64,000 nucleotides of DNA from Metridium senile. Its lineage: Eukaryota; Cnidaria; Anthozoa; Actiniaria; Metridiidae. The DNA is taken from NCBI GenBank assembly GCA_949775045.1, contig OX459098.1:21372375-21436374 (forward strand), given 5' to 3'. Of this stretch, positions 1-11,493 are shown one piece after another (position 1 is the stretch's first letter; each line of letters starts with the position of its first letter). The notes under the pieces are model-generated. The model was not told the DNA's origin, did not search any database, and saw only the letters and a program-made list of their open reading frames with translations. A program made the position numbers and the translations under genes.

Positions 1-2136
1 TGTAAGGGTCTGACTCTTTGATGCAGCTTTTCCTAATAGAATGGTGACACGATGAGCGACATCCAGGATTAATTATTGTATCCTTGTTAAAAAGATCAAA
101 TGCAATTGCTCCTCCACTACCTTTAGGAGCTCCATTTCTTATGAATTTACATGATTCAATAGAAATATTACCTCTTACTATGGTGAGGTAAATAGCACCT
201 CCATGATCACCCAGCATACTATAACAGTTTTTAAATGTCACATTACGTAAGAGGATATTAGCTGATACTGTAGAAATAGATAGACAACCTCCAGATCTAG
301 AGGTGACCATTGCTCGACTGGATTCGAAAACAGAGTTGGTTATCGTCATGCCTAACTTGCCTGTGATAAGTATAAGCAAATCCGCTCCCAATCCACTATA
401 ATGTTTTATGACAGTATTGTTAATGCTAATGCTACTGCTAAGACGTGAGATAAGGCAGAATATACTTCCAGCTATACCTGTTTGAACAAAATCAATTTTT
501 ACACTTTCCAGTTCAACGTTTTTGACCAAATCGGAATATACAACCACGCCATTTAGATTTGTTTTTTGGATTTTACTAAAAGTTGTATTTATGAGTTTGA
601 TGTCATGTCCTTCATCAGAGTCAGACTGCAGGCCATTATTGTAATTTACACAAATAACACCATCTAGAATTGATGATGAAACATTGTATATTATGCTGTC
701 TTGTATCAGGATATTGGCAGTGTTTGCTTTCATTACTACAAGACCAGCTGCACCATTCATGCTTCCAACACCTCGCATGACCAAAGAAGCATTGTAAACA
801 ACCTTTGATTTCCCACATCCTGTGTTACCAATGTCAAACATTCCTCCTGAACCATGAGCAATGCTATGATCAATGGTGCTGTCAGTCATTTCAACATTGA
901 TTTCTCGACTGTCAATACTTGCTAACCCTCCAGGACCAAGTACCATGTTGGATTCAAAATGAGAGCCATTGATAGTTGCCACAATATGATCTTCAACATT
1001 CAGCCATAACACTGCAGCGCATTCAGCTTGATTGTTACTGAACAAGGAATCTTTAATGTCCACTGTTGCAGTTTGACTGTTGAGAGACAAGCATCCCCCC
1101 ACCCCTCCCCTCGAACCATTGGTACCAAAACATGTCATGTTTTCAATGGTCACTTTGCAGTCTTTATCAGAGTTCAAGTACAGTACTCCAGAGTTATAAC
1201 CTACGCTAAACTTGTCAAACCAACTGTCTGATATGGAAAGAGTAATTTCATTTTCAGTTTTCATTGAGATTGCACAACAAATGCCTTGGTAGTTATGATG
1301 GAATTCAGCATTGTGTAGTATCATATGATGGTTATAACTGCCTTGAATAGAGATCAAACTAGTCATGTTTACTTTAACTTGGTTCTCTAGAAACAGGACA
1401 TTGTCAAGTTTCATTGATGTAAATGTATTCTTCAAGGCCATCAAGATGAAGCCATTTCTCCCAAGATGGTTGTGTCTAAACGTCACATTTTTCAGTGTAA
1501 TAAGGCATGATATCTCCCCTTGGTCATATTCACCAGTTGACATCACATGAATACCAGATGCCTGTCCCATTGAAATATCACGCCACCATGATCTAACAAC
1601 ATTACTGTTTGTTACATTAATGGTTACATTGTTTGTTGGTATTACACGATTTGTTATATTTACAGATATACACGAGCTAGTGTTCATGCAGAGAGAGTTG
1701 GTAAATGATATAGTCAAAGGTTTTGTTGACTGGACAATATTAAAGGCTTGTTGACTATCAGTAAAGATGCAGTCATTGATATCCAGACTGACATCTTTCG
1801 CTTGTATAAAAGTACCGATAAACTTAATATTAGTTAGACTAACAATGGTCTCGTTCTGGTCAGATTTATCAAATCTTATACCAGATCCTTGCTGGCATTT
1901 GATGTATACAATTGACTGGACACCAATGACTACCACACTCTTGTTGGAGTAAATTCCTGGTAGCTTCAAACTGGACGATTTGCAAGAATAGGGCTTTGTC
2001 TCTGACCCAGTCCCATCCACGTGTACTTGTGCATGTGGTTTTGTGAGGGATATTCCCATAGCTATTGTCTTACAAGGGCTAGACACTATACCACATGATA
2101 GAATATCACGTCCTGTTCTTTGAGACACGAACACAT
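1..2136 (-). CDS. Large exon of a Pmp-like parallel beta-helix surface protein (partial, runs off window)
   Basis: Reading the minus strand from 2136 to 1 gives about 711 codons with no stop, continuing past the window edge. The protein is a series of beta-helix rungs with the two signatures of polymorphic-membrane-protein repeats: GGAI-type turns (GGAIYL, GGAIAF, GGCLSI, GGMFDI) and FxxN-type rungs (CKFIRN, SLFSNN, HFESN, VTFRHN). N-glycosylation sequons are frequent (NVT, NIT, NTT, NGS), so it is probably extracellular. The upstream boundary is a good acceptor: a pyrimidine-rich stretch followed by TAG at 2139-2137, entering in phase 1. An in-frame TAA lies a few codons further upstream, so the exon cannot extend much. 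I see no signal peptide or membrane anchor; these should be in other exons. The family is widespread in bacteria and also occurs in animals. The exact role is unknown. Confidence 0.8.
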
Positions 2137-2958
2137 CTATGTATGGAGAGATAGAAGGAGAAACATTTTAATGTTTAATTAAATTAAAAACAATTAATTA
2201 AACAATTGAGTCTGGGAATGAAATTTAAAACATTTCACATGAATGTCACAGTTGCAGTCAGTGGCCAGTTAGAGGAAGTTTTGACAGACTTACCAATTGG
2301 ATATTAGACATATCTGTTATGTAGAATTTGTAATAGATACAATATGAGTGGCCATTCTGTATGGATCAGTTTACAAGGCACAGGCACAGGCGCAAAGAAT
2401 TTATTGTGAACCCCATACAGAAAGAACACAAATGTTGTATGTACTATGATTTTGTATTGTTTTTCCTTGTGAATTATTAAATTTGTAAATATGTCAAGTC
2501 AATAAGTCAATAACATTTTCCACTTCATACAACCAACTTCAAATAAGAGTTATACATAATAACAATAATAAGTCTTTATTGGGTACTACAGATAAAGCAC
2601 ATTGCATAATTATAAAGAATGTGTACAACTTTTGTCTGCTGGATAAGGATTTATTGAGTGGATAGTTTAGTCTTCATACAACTATTTATTTTACAATGAT
2701 CACAGTACATGGGCTCCCTGTGCCATTATTTTTTTAAACAACATGTAGCCTGCATGCAGCCTTTATTAACTAGTTGCGAGGAAATGGCTCCTCTGTTGTG
2801 TACAAAAACTTAATAATTCTATGGAGTCTTTTGTTGTTTCTAATATATGAATTACATGGACTGTATCCAATACACGGAGGAGGAATAGCCCTGAAGATGA
2901 TAATCACTTTTGCACAGAAAAGTTCTACTCCTTATTTCAATTACACATTAAATCAAAC
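2137..2958. other. Non-coding DNA upstream of the beta-helix exon
   Basis: AT-rich, with no convincing exon. It should hold an intron of the beta-helix gene, but I could not identify its upstream exon. The motif GGCTCCCTGTG at about 2712 belongs to a recurrent motif described in the findings. Confidence 0.5.
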
Positions 2959-4903
2959 GGTTTCCATGAAATCCTGGGCCTAGGCCATGGACCAGGCCAT
3001 GGCCTACGCTATGGCCCACCTAAATTTCTATATTTTCATGAAATATAAGATCTTTTCATGAAATAGAAGTCACCAATATGAATTAGTTTACGCTAGACTT
3101 CCAGAAACCTCATCACGAGCCATTTTGCCAATATTCCACAGGGAACCCAAAATGTGGTCGACCCTATGCAACTTTCAACATCCCTTCCGGTACAAATTTT
3201 AGTGAAAAATAATAAGAACAGCTTTAAAATAGAAATTAAAAAAAGAATGACACAGAAAATGAGGCAACTTACAACTGTATATTAAAAATCGAAGACGGAG
3301 AGGAAAGAAATGACAACAAAATTGCCATAAATTATTAAATAAGAAAGTATAAACATAGACACATAACATACATAAAAACTAGATAATATGAAGCTCAATT
3401 TTCAAAGAGAAGGAAGATTTAGTTGAAATAACCATTGTTTTCGGCGATTCTATCCCCCCACTGTAAACACAATTTGTGACATCATAATGAAATAGGGCAA
3501 TTACATTAAAAGTTATATTTGCACTTTTGCACTTTTTCTGATTTCTTTTTAAAATGTCCTCTTAAAGGCACATTCAATGAATTTCCCACAAAAAATGACC
3601 CTTTTTGGCAAATCGTAATTTCTAAACATTTACATACAATTCCAGTAATGTAACTTACTATCAATTATGTCTAAAACTAAGAATTAGTGCTAAAAAGTCA
3701 AAAGAGTCAATAAGAATGATGCATTTAGTAATTTTTTTTAATTTGAATAATAGCCTGACATGATTTAATTATTACATATTGCAAATGAAGTGGAGTTTAT
3801 TAAAAAATCACATAGCACAACTTTATTCAAAAAGCAACTTTTGTACATATTCTTGTTTAAGTGATGTATATTTAAAATTCAAATTATGGACAGTTTTTTA
3901 TTTGTTTCCTCACTAATTTTACATTTTGTTTGGATGAAATAGTGTTTTGGGATGATTTTAATCAACATTATACATTTTCAAAACAGGCTAATCTTCATGT
4001 TTTAACTTCAATTTTTCTGGTCTTTGAATTGAGAAATATTGCCCAAAATGAATGGATTCTTAAAAAGACATAAATTTATGTCCAAGCAACTATCAATCCT
4101 ATAAAGGGACATAAATTTATGTCCAAGCAACTATTTATCCTAGTGGACATAAATTTATGTCCAAGCAACTATTTATCCTAGGTGACATAAATTTATGTCC
4201 AAGCAACTATCCTAGGTGACATAAATGTATGTCCAAGCAACTATTTATCCTAGGTGACATAAATGTATGTCCAAGCAACTATTTATCCTAGGTGACATAA
4301 ATTTATGTCCAAGCAACTATTTATCCTAGTGGACATAAATTTATGTCCAAGCAACTATTTATCCTAGGTGACATAAATTTATGTCCAAGCAACTATTTAT
4401 CGTAGTGGACATAAATTTATGTCCAAGCAACTATTTATCGTAGTGGACATAAATTTATGTCCAAGCAACTATTTATCCTAGGTGACATAAATTTATGTCC
4501 AAGCAACTATTTATCCTAGGTGACATAAATTTATGTCCAAGCAACTATTTATCGTAGTGGACATAAATTTATGTCCAAGCAACTATTTATCCTAGGTGAC
4601 ATAAATTTATGTCCAAGCAACTATTTATCCTAGGTGACATAAATTTATGTCCAAGCAACTATCAATCCTATAAAGGGACATAAATTTATGTCCAAGCAAC
4701 TATTTATCGTAGTGGACATAAATTTATGTCCAAGCAACTATTTATCCTAGGTGACATAAATTTATGTCCAAGCAACTATTTATCGTAGTGGACATAAATT
4801 TATGTCCAAGCAACTATTTATCCTAGGTGACATAAATTTATGTCCAAGCAACTATTTATCCTAGTGGACATAAATTTATGTCCAAGCAACTATTTATCCT
4901 AGG

Positions 4904-5128
4904 TGACATAAATTTATGTCCAAGCAACTATTTATCCTAGGTGACATAAATGATTTAATGATTTAAATGATTTAATAAGTTTATTACCATAATTATAACA
5001 AATTACAAATTACAAGGATTTGTAATTTGTTATAATTATGGTAATAAACTTATTAAATCATTTAAATCATTAAATCATTTATGTCACCTAGGATAAATAG
5101 TTGCTTGGACATAAATTTATGTCCAAGC
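4904..5128. repeat. Long hairpin within the satellite array (first copy)
   Basis: The array turns into a TGATTTAA-rich stretch that folds back on itself around 5015, with arms of about 110 bp and a spacer of about 7 bp. The reverse arm runs back into an inverted satellite unit before forward orientation resumes at a palindromic core. The same hairpin recurs 700 bp later at about 5604-5828. Confidence 0.9.
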
Positions 5129-5603
5129 AACTATTTATCGTAGTGGACATAAATTTATGTCCAAGCAACTATTTATCCTAGGTGACATAAATTTATGTCC
5201 AAGCAACTATTTATCCTAGGTGACATAAATTTATGTCCAAGCAACTATTTATCGTAGTGGACATAAATTTATGTCCAAGCAACTATTTATCCTAGGTGAC
5301 ATAAATTTATGTCCAAGCAACTATTTATCCTAGGTGACATAAATTTATGTCCAAGCAACTATCAATCCTATAAAGGGACATAAATTTATGTCCAAGCAAC
5401 TATTTATCGTAGTGGACATAAATTTATGTCCAAGCAACTATTTATCCTAGGTGACATAAATTTATGTCCAAGCAACTATTTATCGTAGTGGACATAAATT
5501 TATGTCCAAGCAACTATTTATCCTAGGTGACATAAATTTATGTCCAAGCAACTATTTATCCTAGTGGACATAAATTTATGTCCAAGCAACTATTTATCCT
5601 AGG

Positions 5604-5828
5604 TGACATAAATTTATGTCCAAGCAACTATTTATCCTAGGTGACATAAATGATTTAATGATTTAAATGATTTAATAAGTTTATTACCATAATTATAACA
5701 AATTACAAATTACAAGGATTTGTAATTTGTTATAATTATGGTAATAAACTTATTAAATCATTTAAATCATTAAATCATTTATGTCACCTAGGATAAATAG
5801 TTGCTTGGACATAAATTTATGTCCAAGC
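5604..5828. repeat. Long hairpin within the satellite array (second copy)
   Basis: Apparently identical duplicate of the 4904-5128 hairpin at an offset of exactly 700 bp. This marks a recent segmental duplication, or an assembly duplication, of the array. Confidence 0.9.
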
Positions 5829-6352
5829 AACTATTTATCGTAGTGGACATAAATTTATGTCCAAGCAACTATTTATCCTAGGTGACATAAATTTATGTCC
5901 AAGCAACTATTTATCCTAGGTGACATAAATTTATGTCCAAGCAACTATTTATCGTAGTGGACATAAATTTATGTCCAAGCAACTATTTATCCTAGGTGAC
6001 ATAAATCTATAAAACACTGAAGTGCACATTGTGTGCTAATTTGTTTTATAATTGTTATCACCAAGTGTAAGAGTGTGCCGTTTTTCAGTCTCGTGAGAGG
6101 AGTTGAATGGATGAGGAACACGATAATTGAGATATTGTTCCATATTGAACGAAAAAGTCAACAGTGAATACCAATCAATATCAGTATGAGCACCCAAAAT
6201 GAACAGAATATGTTTGGGCATTATATAACAAGATTCACTAAAAGTGTTCAGGTTTGCTTGTTTTGGTGTATGTTTTGAAGTAAAGTGACCGATTTGGGAC
6301 ATATTCCAAAAGCCAGGAGCAAAAGTGCAAATATAACTTTTAATGTGTTTAA

Positions 6353-6996
6353 GGACATTCCGTAGTAATAGATTTTGACATAACTTTTTATTGAAACTTT
6401 GTACAGTTATACTTTAAGACATGGGCATTTCAAAAATGAAATAAAAAAGGGGGGTCACCGTGTTGGTTTTGGCACTAGATCACGTCAAAGTTACTCATTT
6501 TGACGGCGCGCGAGAGTAATATTTCGATGTATAAAATGAGAAGAAAAGGCGATTAATGGCACTCTTTTTTGATATTAGTATTGAAATATTAGGTTTAATT
6601 ACATCTTAGCATCCCAAGTCTTCATTCACACACAATACTTGGATAGTAAAGTGGACTTGTTAAAAGAAAATAGCGATAATGCAATACACGAGCGTATTGA
6701 TCGCAAACACCTGGATAACAGAATATTACCACAATTCTGAAATATCTCGAAATCTGGACATAAATATTTATTCAAACTCGGATATGTGTTTGCAAACCTG
6801 TATACCATTAGTTTAACACCATAAAAAAGAAAGGTCACCGTATTCGTTTTGGCGCTATGGCACTTTGAATGTACGAATTGTGATCTTTTAGTAATACCGA
6901 CATAGCGCGCGCAAGGTGCGCAAGCTGTAGCGCGCGCTCTCGCTGGTCAAAATTGTGCGCAGTAGAGCGTGCGCAATGCAAAACTACGGAATGTCC
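6353..6996. mobile_element. 644-bp MITE with TTAA target duplication
   Basis: Starts GGACATTCCGTAG and ends CTACGGAATGTCC, flanked on both sides by TTAA (6349-6352 and 6997-7000). TTAA duplication is typical of piggyBac and Kolobok superfamilies. Internally there are two diverged GGTCACCGT/TTTTGGC segments (about 6455 and 6834) and a GC-rich CGCGCG block near the right end. No coding capacity. Confidence 0.75.
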
Positions 6997-7260
6997 TTAA
7001 GTAGTATTGTCTGTTGTATATATGTCTTGTAAGCCATACGGCTGATTTAGTGCAACTAGCACATTAAGTGAAATCATTCATGAAATGTTATTATCATTAG
7101 TTGTATTAGGTATTTCTGTGTTTTCAGTGTTCATGTTTAAGTTGGAAAAGTTCTTACATTTTCTATAAAAAAAATGATACTTCAAGTTAAGTTTGATGAA
7201 ATTGTTGCAAATATTTAAAATTAGTCAGAACTGCATATATGTAAGCTAAAATGAAACTGG

Positions 7261-7393
7261 TAGAGTGAACACATATAAACTGTGAAATTGTACAAATTGT
7301 GCAAAATAGTACTTATTACTGTAAACAATAGAAAACACTATTTTGTACTATTTTGATTTTGTACTTTTTCACGGTTTAAGTGTGTTTGCACTA
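7261..7393. mobile_element. Short inverted-repeat element
   Basis: Left end AGTGAACACATATAAACTGTG is matched in reverse by CACGGTTTAAGTGTGTTTGCACT at the right. The ends resemble the GAGTGCAAACAATATA repeats near 24.4-24.7 kb, so it is probably a diverged member of that family. Confidence 0.5.
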
Positions 7394-7843
7394 GCAGGTA
7401 TTTATTGACTTATTAGTAATAATCGCTCCACAAGGGCAAATAAAGTTTATTATATTTGTGATCTCTTGTAGTTTGTATTAATTTTACTCTTGATTATTTG
7501 TTTTGAATTGTTCAAGTTGAGTGATAGCTATGAAATAATTATGAAATACAATGAATATAAAACAAAATAATTTGTTATTTTATGAATACAATAAGGTTTT
7601 ACATCTTAGAAATAAAAATACAAACTATAATGAATGAAACAAGTTTTGAGTTATTGAAATATGTAATACAAACTGGGAAAATAATCTGGATCAGAGCAAA
7701 GATTGTTGTCCAACTAGATAAGCAATTATCATTTGTCATTATAATCATAATTATGATTATCAACATTTTGGGTTCCCTGTGGAATATTGACAAAATGGCT
7801 TGAGACGAGGTTTCTAGAGGTCTAGCGTAAACTAATTCATATC

Positions 7844-8510
7844 TAAACATGGTTTTACTTCTTTATGTATTCCTGGTCATGATCCACCGATTGACATTAC
7901 TATTTCTATGGATATTCATTGTAATCCTGGCCCTTCTTTGTTTAACTCTGACCTCAAGGTCAAAGCTACAGTTCAACGACTTCATTTGGTTCAAAACACT
8001 AATAATTATCATTCTTTACTGGATTTGCCTCGTCTTTCTTCACAACATTATACATCTACACCTTTGTTTCCTAATGGCTATTCTGTTCTTAATTATAAAA
8101 AAATATTCCTGAATTCTGCAGTTGAAAATTCAAATTTTTACCGTCAACCGCCACTTATTCTACAACAAAACCGCCGTCAACTGCGACATATTCTAGAACA
8201 AAATCACCGTCAACTGCCACATATTCTTCAACCGCCACATATTCTAGAACAAAACCACTGTCAGCCGCCACATATTCTACAACAAAAACGCCGTCAACCG
8301 CCACATATTCTACAACAAAACTTTTTGAACTTCGCCACCGTGCAAAAGCTCCTTCATCAACATGCTGTTCAACTCTTAAAGATTAGCTTATTCTTTGTAA
8401 TTACGTCTTTTTGTTACTGTTGTTGTTGTTTGTAACAATCAATGTATAGCGATTAGAACAGATTTGTATTTGCGCTTTAAAAATAAAAATTATTATTATT
8501 ATTATTATTA
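7844..8510 (+). mobile_element. Truncated LINE-like fragment with (ATT)n tail and a coding minisatellite
   Basis: An open frame (from 7908) begins MDIHCNPGP. This resembles the N-terminal DI/DVxxNPGP signature of many CR1/L2-type LINE ORF2 proteins, which is also 2A-like. Downstream the frame encodes four to five copies of an 11-residue repeat of the form QNRRQLPHIL, then stops at 8433-8435. The segment ends in (ATT)n at about 8490-8510, as LINE and SINE 3' ends often do. No reverse transcriptase domain is present. Low-copy relic. Confidence 0.5.
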
Positions 8511-9662
8511 TATTCTTGGTTTTCACGTGACGTCATCAATTTTTTTATTTCGGAAATATTAATTATATTTACTTCTGGCAGTAATACTCTTTAGAACTCC
8601 CCTAAACGAACGTTTGTGCTAAATCTTGTATCTTTGCTGTGTTTTGGTATGGAAATATAAGCGAGACAAATTGTGTCACGCAACTCTAGTCACGCATCTT
8701 TAGTAGTCGAAAATCAAGCTAGGTTCATGTCCGTTTAGTATTTATCGATGTTTGATTGAGCTCAAAACCTTAGAATTATCATTAGAAAGCTAAATTACTG
8801 GCATTTTTGCCCTAAATTTAAGGAATTTTTGGGATTTTGCAAAGTTCGGCTTTCAATTTGGCCGCCATGTTGGTGTGGCTCAGAAGGACACCAACCACAG
8901 GTAGCCCAAGCTCACTGTTAGTGTTGATTTAGTAAGGGATATATGGGTACTTTTGAACTTTCGATTTTTTGCCTTAAAATTTAATAAAATTCAATAAAAC
9001 TCTTACCGTGTCTTCTTGTTGATCTCTTTAATCCTCTGAGTTAATTTCAGCCGATTTCGTTCAGGAAAAATTTAAGGCAGGGAGAAGGTAATTTTTCCTG
9101 AACGAAATCGGCTGAAATTAACTCAGAGGATTAAAGAGATCAACAAGAAGACACGGTAAGAGTTTTATTGAATTTTATTAAATTTTAAGGCAAAAAATCG
9201 AAAGTTCAAAAGTACCCATATATCCCTTACTAAATCAACACTAACAGTGAGCTTGGGCTACCTGTGCACCAACATGGCGGCGCCATACATTTCACTGTAA
9301 TCAATGCGCATATTCACTGGCTTCGTATTTGGTCACAATTAGTCCATTTAAGCTCAAATTTGAGCAAATCATAAATTGGTCATCTGGCTTTTAGCTAATG
9401 TGGCCTAGGTTGCTATTTGCATCGCAGAAAAGATCTGGTTAATAATATAATCAACACAACCGGAAATGCTTTTGCCATACATTTCTTACTAAAAATCTTT
9501 AGTAATAGTTGGCTATAACTCTGTCAATATTCATTCTTCTGACCTCATATTTGCTAACACTGCTAAATAAAGTATGTGGTTCATGAATTCAGTGATGGTT
9601 TACAGTTTAAGCGACAATTTAAGGACTTTCAATATGGTCACGTGATAGGTGAAAACCAAGAA
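8511..9662. mobile_element. 1.15-kb inverted-repeat element with internal 175-bp-arm hairpin
   Basis: Ends are TTCTTGGTTTTCAC at the left and GTGAAAACCAAGAA at the right, each next to CACGTGAC or GTCACGTG. Inside, 8896-9070 is almost exactly reverse-complemented by 9090-9266, with a spacer of about 20 bp. It lies within the right arm of the 2959-9779 foldback element. Non-coding. Confidence 0.75.
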
Positions 9663-9807
9663 TTGGTGACTTATGTTTCATGAAAATATCTTATATTTCA
9701 TGAAAATATAGAAATTTAGGTAGGCCATAGGGTTGGCCATGGGGTAGGCCATGGCCTAGTCCCAGGATTTCGTGGAACCCAGACAAACAAGCAAAGCTGT
9801 GATTCTT

Positions 9808-10977
9808 TCCCGGGGGGGGGGGGGGGGGTTCTCCCTTTGTTCAGTTGGTAGGGGTGATCGGCGGAGGTTTTGGAAACGACCCCTAAAAGGTACGCACAGA
9901 CAAAAATAACTGTTATAGCCTTGTTGATTTCAACCCCTAAAAGGTACGGCTGTGCGATGTTTTTGCCAGCTAAACTTACTTTTAGCCCGACTTTTAGCAA
10001 CAAAGCAGAGTAAAAATGACCCTTATGTACGAGTCAAATCCAAAGGTGCCCATCCCCCCCCCGGGCAAACCCCCGGGCATTTGACTTTTTGAAAAAAAAT
10101 GGGTCAAATTCCCCACCATCTGGGCAAACTGAACAGTCAAATGCCCCACTATTGAAAACAACAGAATGGTCAAATGCCCGCCCCTCGAGCTCGAGTCAGT
10201 AATAAGCTCAAATTTTACTTAAAGTAGAAAAGAAAATACTTAAACTTCCTTCTACCACATGACGTCTCATGAACATGGCGGACAAAACTTGTAAATCTAA
10301 TATGAAGGGAAATTTCAAAAAACGTTGAAGAAGAGAATGGTTATTGGCAATTTTTGATTGGTGATTGCACGACCGAAAGATGGATCTCGATATAATTCAC
10401 AAATCTATTTTAAGAACTTAAAGAACTTGGATTTTCTTTGCACTTTTCGACTCTAAAACACAAAGACAAGCATTTATACTTCGTCAATTTAATTTCACTT
10501 GTGAAAGAACAGTTCCCAGAGCTCCTTTGCAATCGCTGTTCTTCAATCGCCAATATCTTTCTGACGTTTTTTGAAATAGGTGTATAACAAGGAAAAACTA
10601 TCTATCAATTCTTTGCTTTTCGTTCCCGTTCCCGTGTGACTTTTGCCTGATCATGGGCTACCTGTGGTTAGGACTCCAATGCTTTCTGGGTATTTTTAAA
10701 GATGGCCGACAACTCGTCAAATGCCCGCCCGTTCAGGTAGCTAATCGGCGTCAAATTCCCCACTATACGAACTCAAGTCTTGTCAAATGCCCGGGGTTTG
10801 CCCGGGGGGGGGATGGGCACCTTTGGATTTGACTCGTACATTACAGGTACAGAATCATGTTGCGTAACTTGTTTTTGAGCCAGGACCCTAAAAGGTACGT
10901 ACAGGAAATATTTTTAACCCTAAAAGGTACGCCGATCACCCCTACCACTTCGACAAAGGGAGTACACCCCCCGGGGA
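9808..10977. mobile_element. MITE of the CCCTAAAAGGTAC family, interrupted by another element
   Basis: Both ends carry CCCTTTGT then GGTAGGGGTGATCGG in inverted orientation, with CCCTAAAAGGTACG boxes just inside. A clean 319-bp relative is at 17174-17492. The left end includes a run of about 18 G at 9811-9828. The interior is split by the 10026-10840 element. Confidence 0.75.
10026..10840. mobile_element. 815-bp inverted-repeat element with TTA target duplication
   Basis: Ends TGTACGAGTCAAATCCAAAG and its reverse complement; the arms continue through GGTGCCCATCC and a C/G-run. Flanks are CCCTTA and TTACAG. The related MITE at 17 kb reads CTCTTACAGG uninterrupted, so TTA was duplicated. A 3-bp TTA/TWA duplication fits PIF/Harbinger. 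No transposase inside. Confidence 0.7.
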
Positions 10978-11316
10978 TTCTTTTCAACCAATATTCTGTA
11001 AACTAGCTTTGATTGATAGCAGCAAAAAAAAAACGTATTTTATAATAATGCAGAATATTTAGAACTCCTGTTAAAGTACATTTTAACATTAAAGGTGTGC
11101 CATTCAGAAATAATTGATTATGGTACCTTGATTTTGTTGTGCAGAGGTTGATAACAACAATATTTGCATCCATAATACAAGCCTTGTAGACCAGTGCAAA
11201 GCTTTCATGATTAACTCTTTGAACAAGTGAAAGAATCGTTCAAACCATGCAAAGAACTACGACCAACTTATATTCCTTTTGAAACATGCTACCCGCATGC
11301 TAGTGCCTATCAAATA

Positions 11317-11491
11317 CAGTCATTTGAACATTGTCGCCGACCGGCCTCGCGACTAAACCTAAACTTATTTAGCGAGTGCTAAAAGTCAGTATTGCTTCAG
11401 TGATTTTTTACCCATACTCCCGCTTGGGCTATACTATTCGCGCATTCGCGGAGCCGGTCGGCGACAATGTTTTTCCAAAACATTATGACTG
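11317..11491. mobile_element. 175-bp MITE with TA flanks
   Basis: Left end CAGTCATTTGAACATTGTCG and right end reverse-matching CAGTCATAATG plus ACATTGTCGCCGACCGGC. TA on both sides (11315-11316, 11492-11493). Confidence 0.65.
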
Positions 11492-11493
11492 TA

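Larger units (their letters stand above)
4067..6006. repeat. Tandem array of a 38-bp palindromic satellite with 700-bp higher-order period
   Basis: About fifty units of roughly 38 bp. Each carries the perfect 16-bp palindrome GACATAAATTTATGTC followed by CAAGCAACTATTTATC and a variable CTAGGT or GTAGTG tail. A block containing many units plus a long hairpin is repeated with an exact offset of 700 bp (for example 4941 to 5641, 5101 to 5801, and 4441 to 5141 to 5841). The array starts and stops abruptly and lies inside the foldback element. Confidence 0.95.
2959..9779. mobile_element. 6.8-kb foldback element with about 190-bp inverted arms, right arm split by a later insertion
   Basis: The left arm is 2959-3154. 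Its reverse complement is found in two pieces on the right, 9664-9779 (outer part) and 7765-7842 (inner part). The two right pieces join exactly where the left arm reads GTCACCAATATGAATTAG. So one long arm was cut by an insertion of about 1.8 kb (7843-9663), which carries a LINE-like fragment and a MITE. No transposase ORF is visible inside, so the element is probably non-autonomous. It contains the satellite array and the 6353-6996 MITE. I found no certain target duplication. Confidence 0.7.

Noticed and set aside
4067..6006. CRISPR-like array (regular repeats)
   Set aside because: Units are contiguous with no unique spacers, and the context is eukaryotic; it is a satellite.
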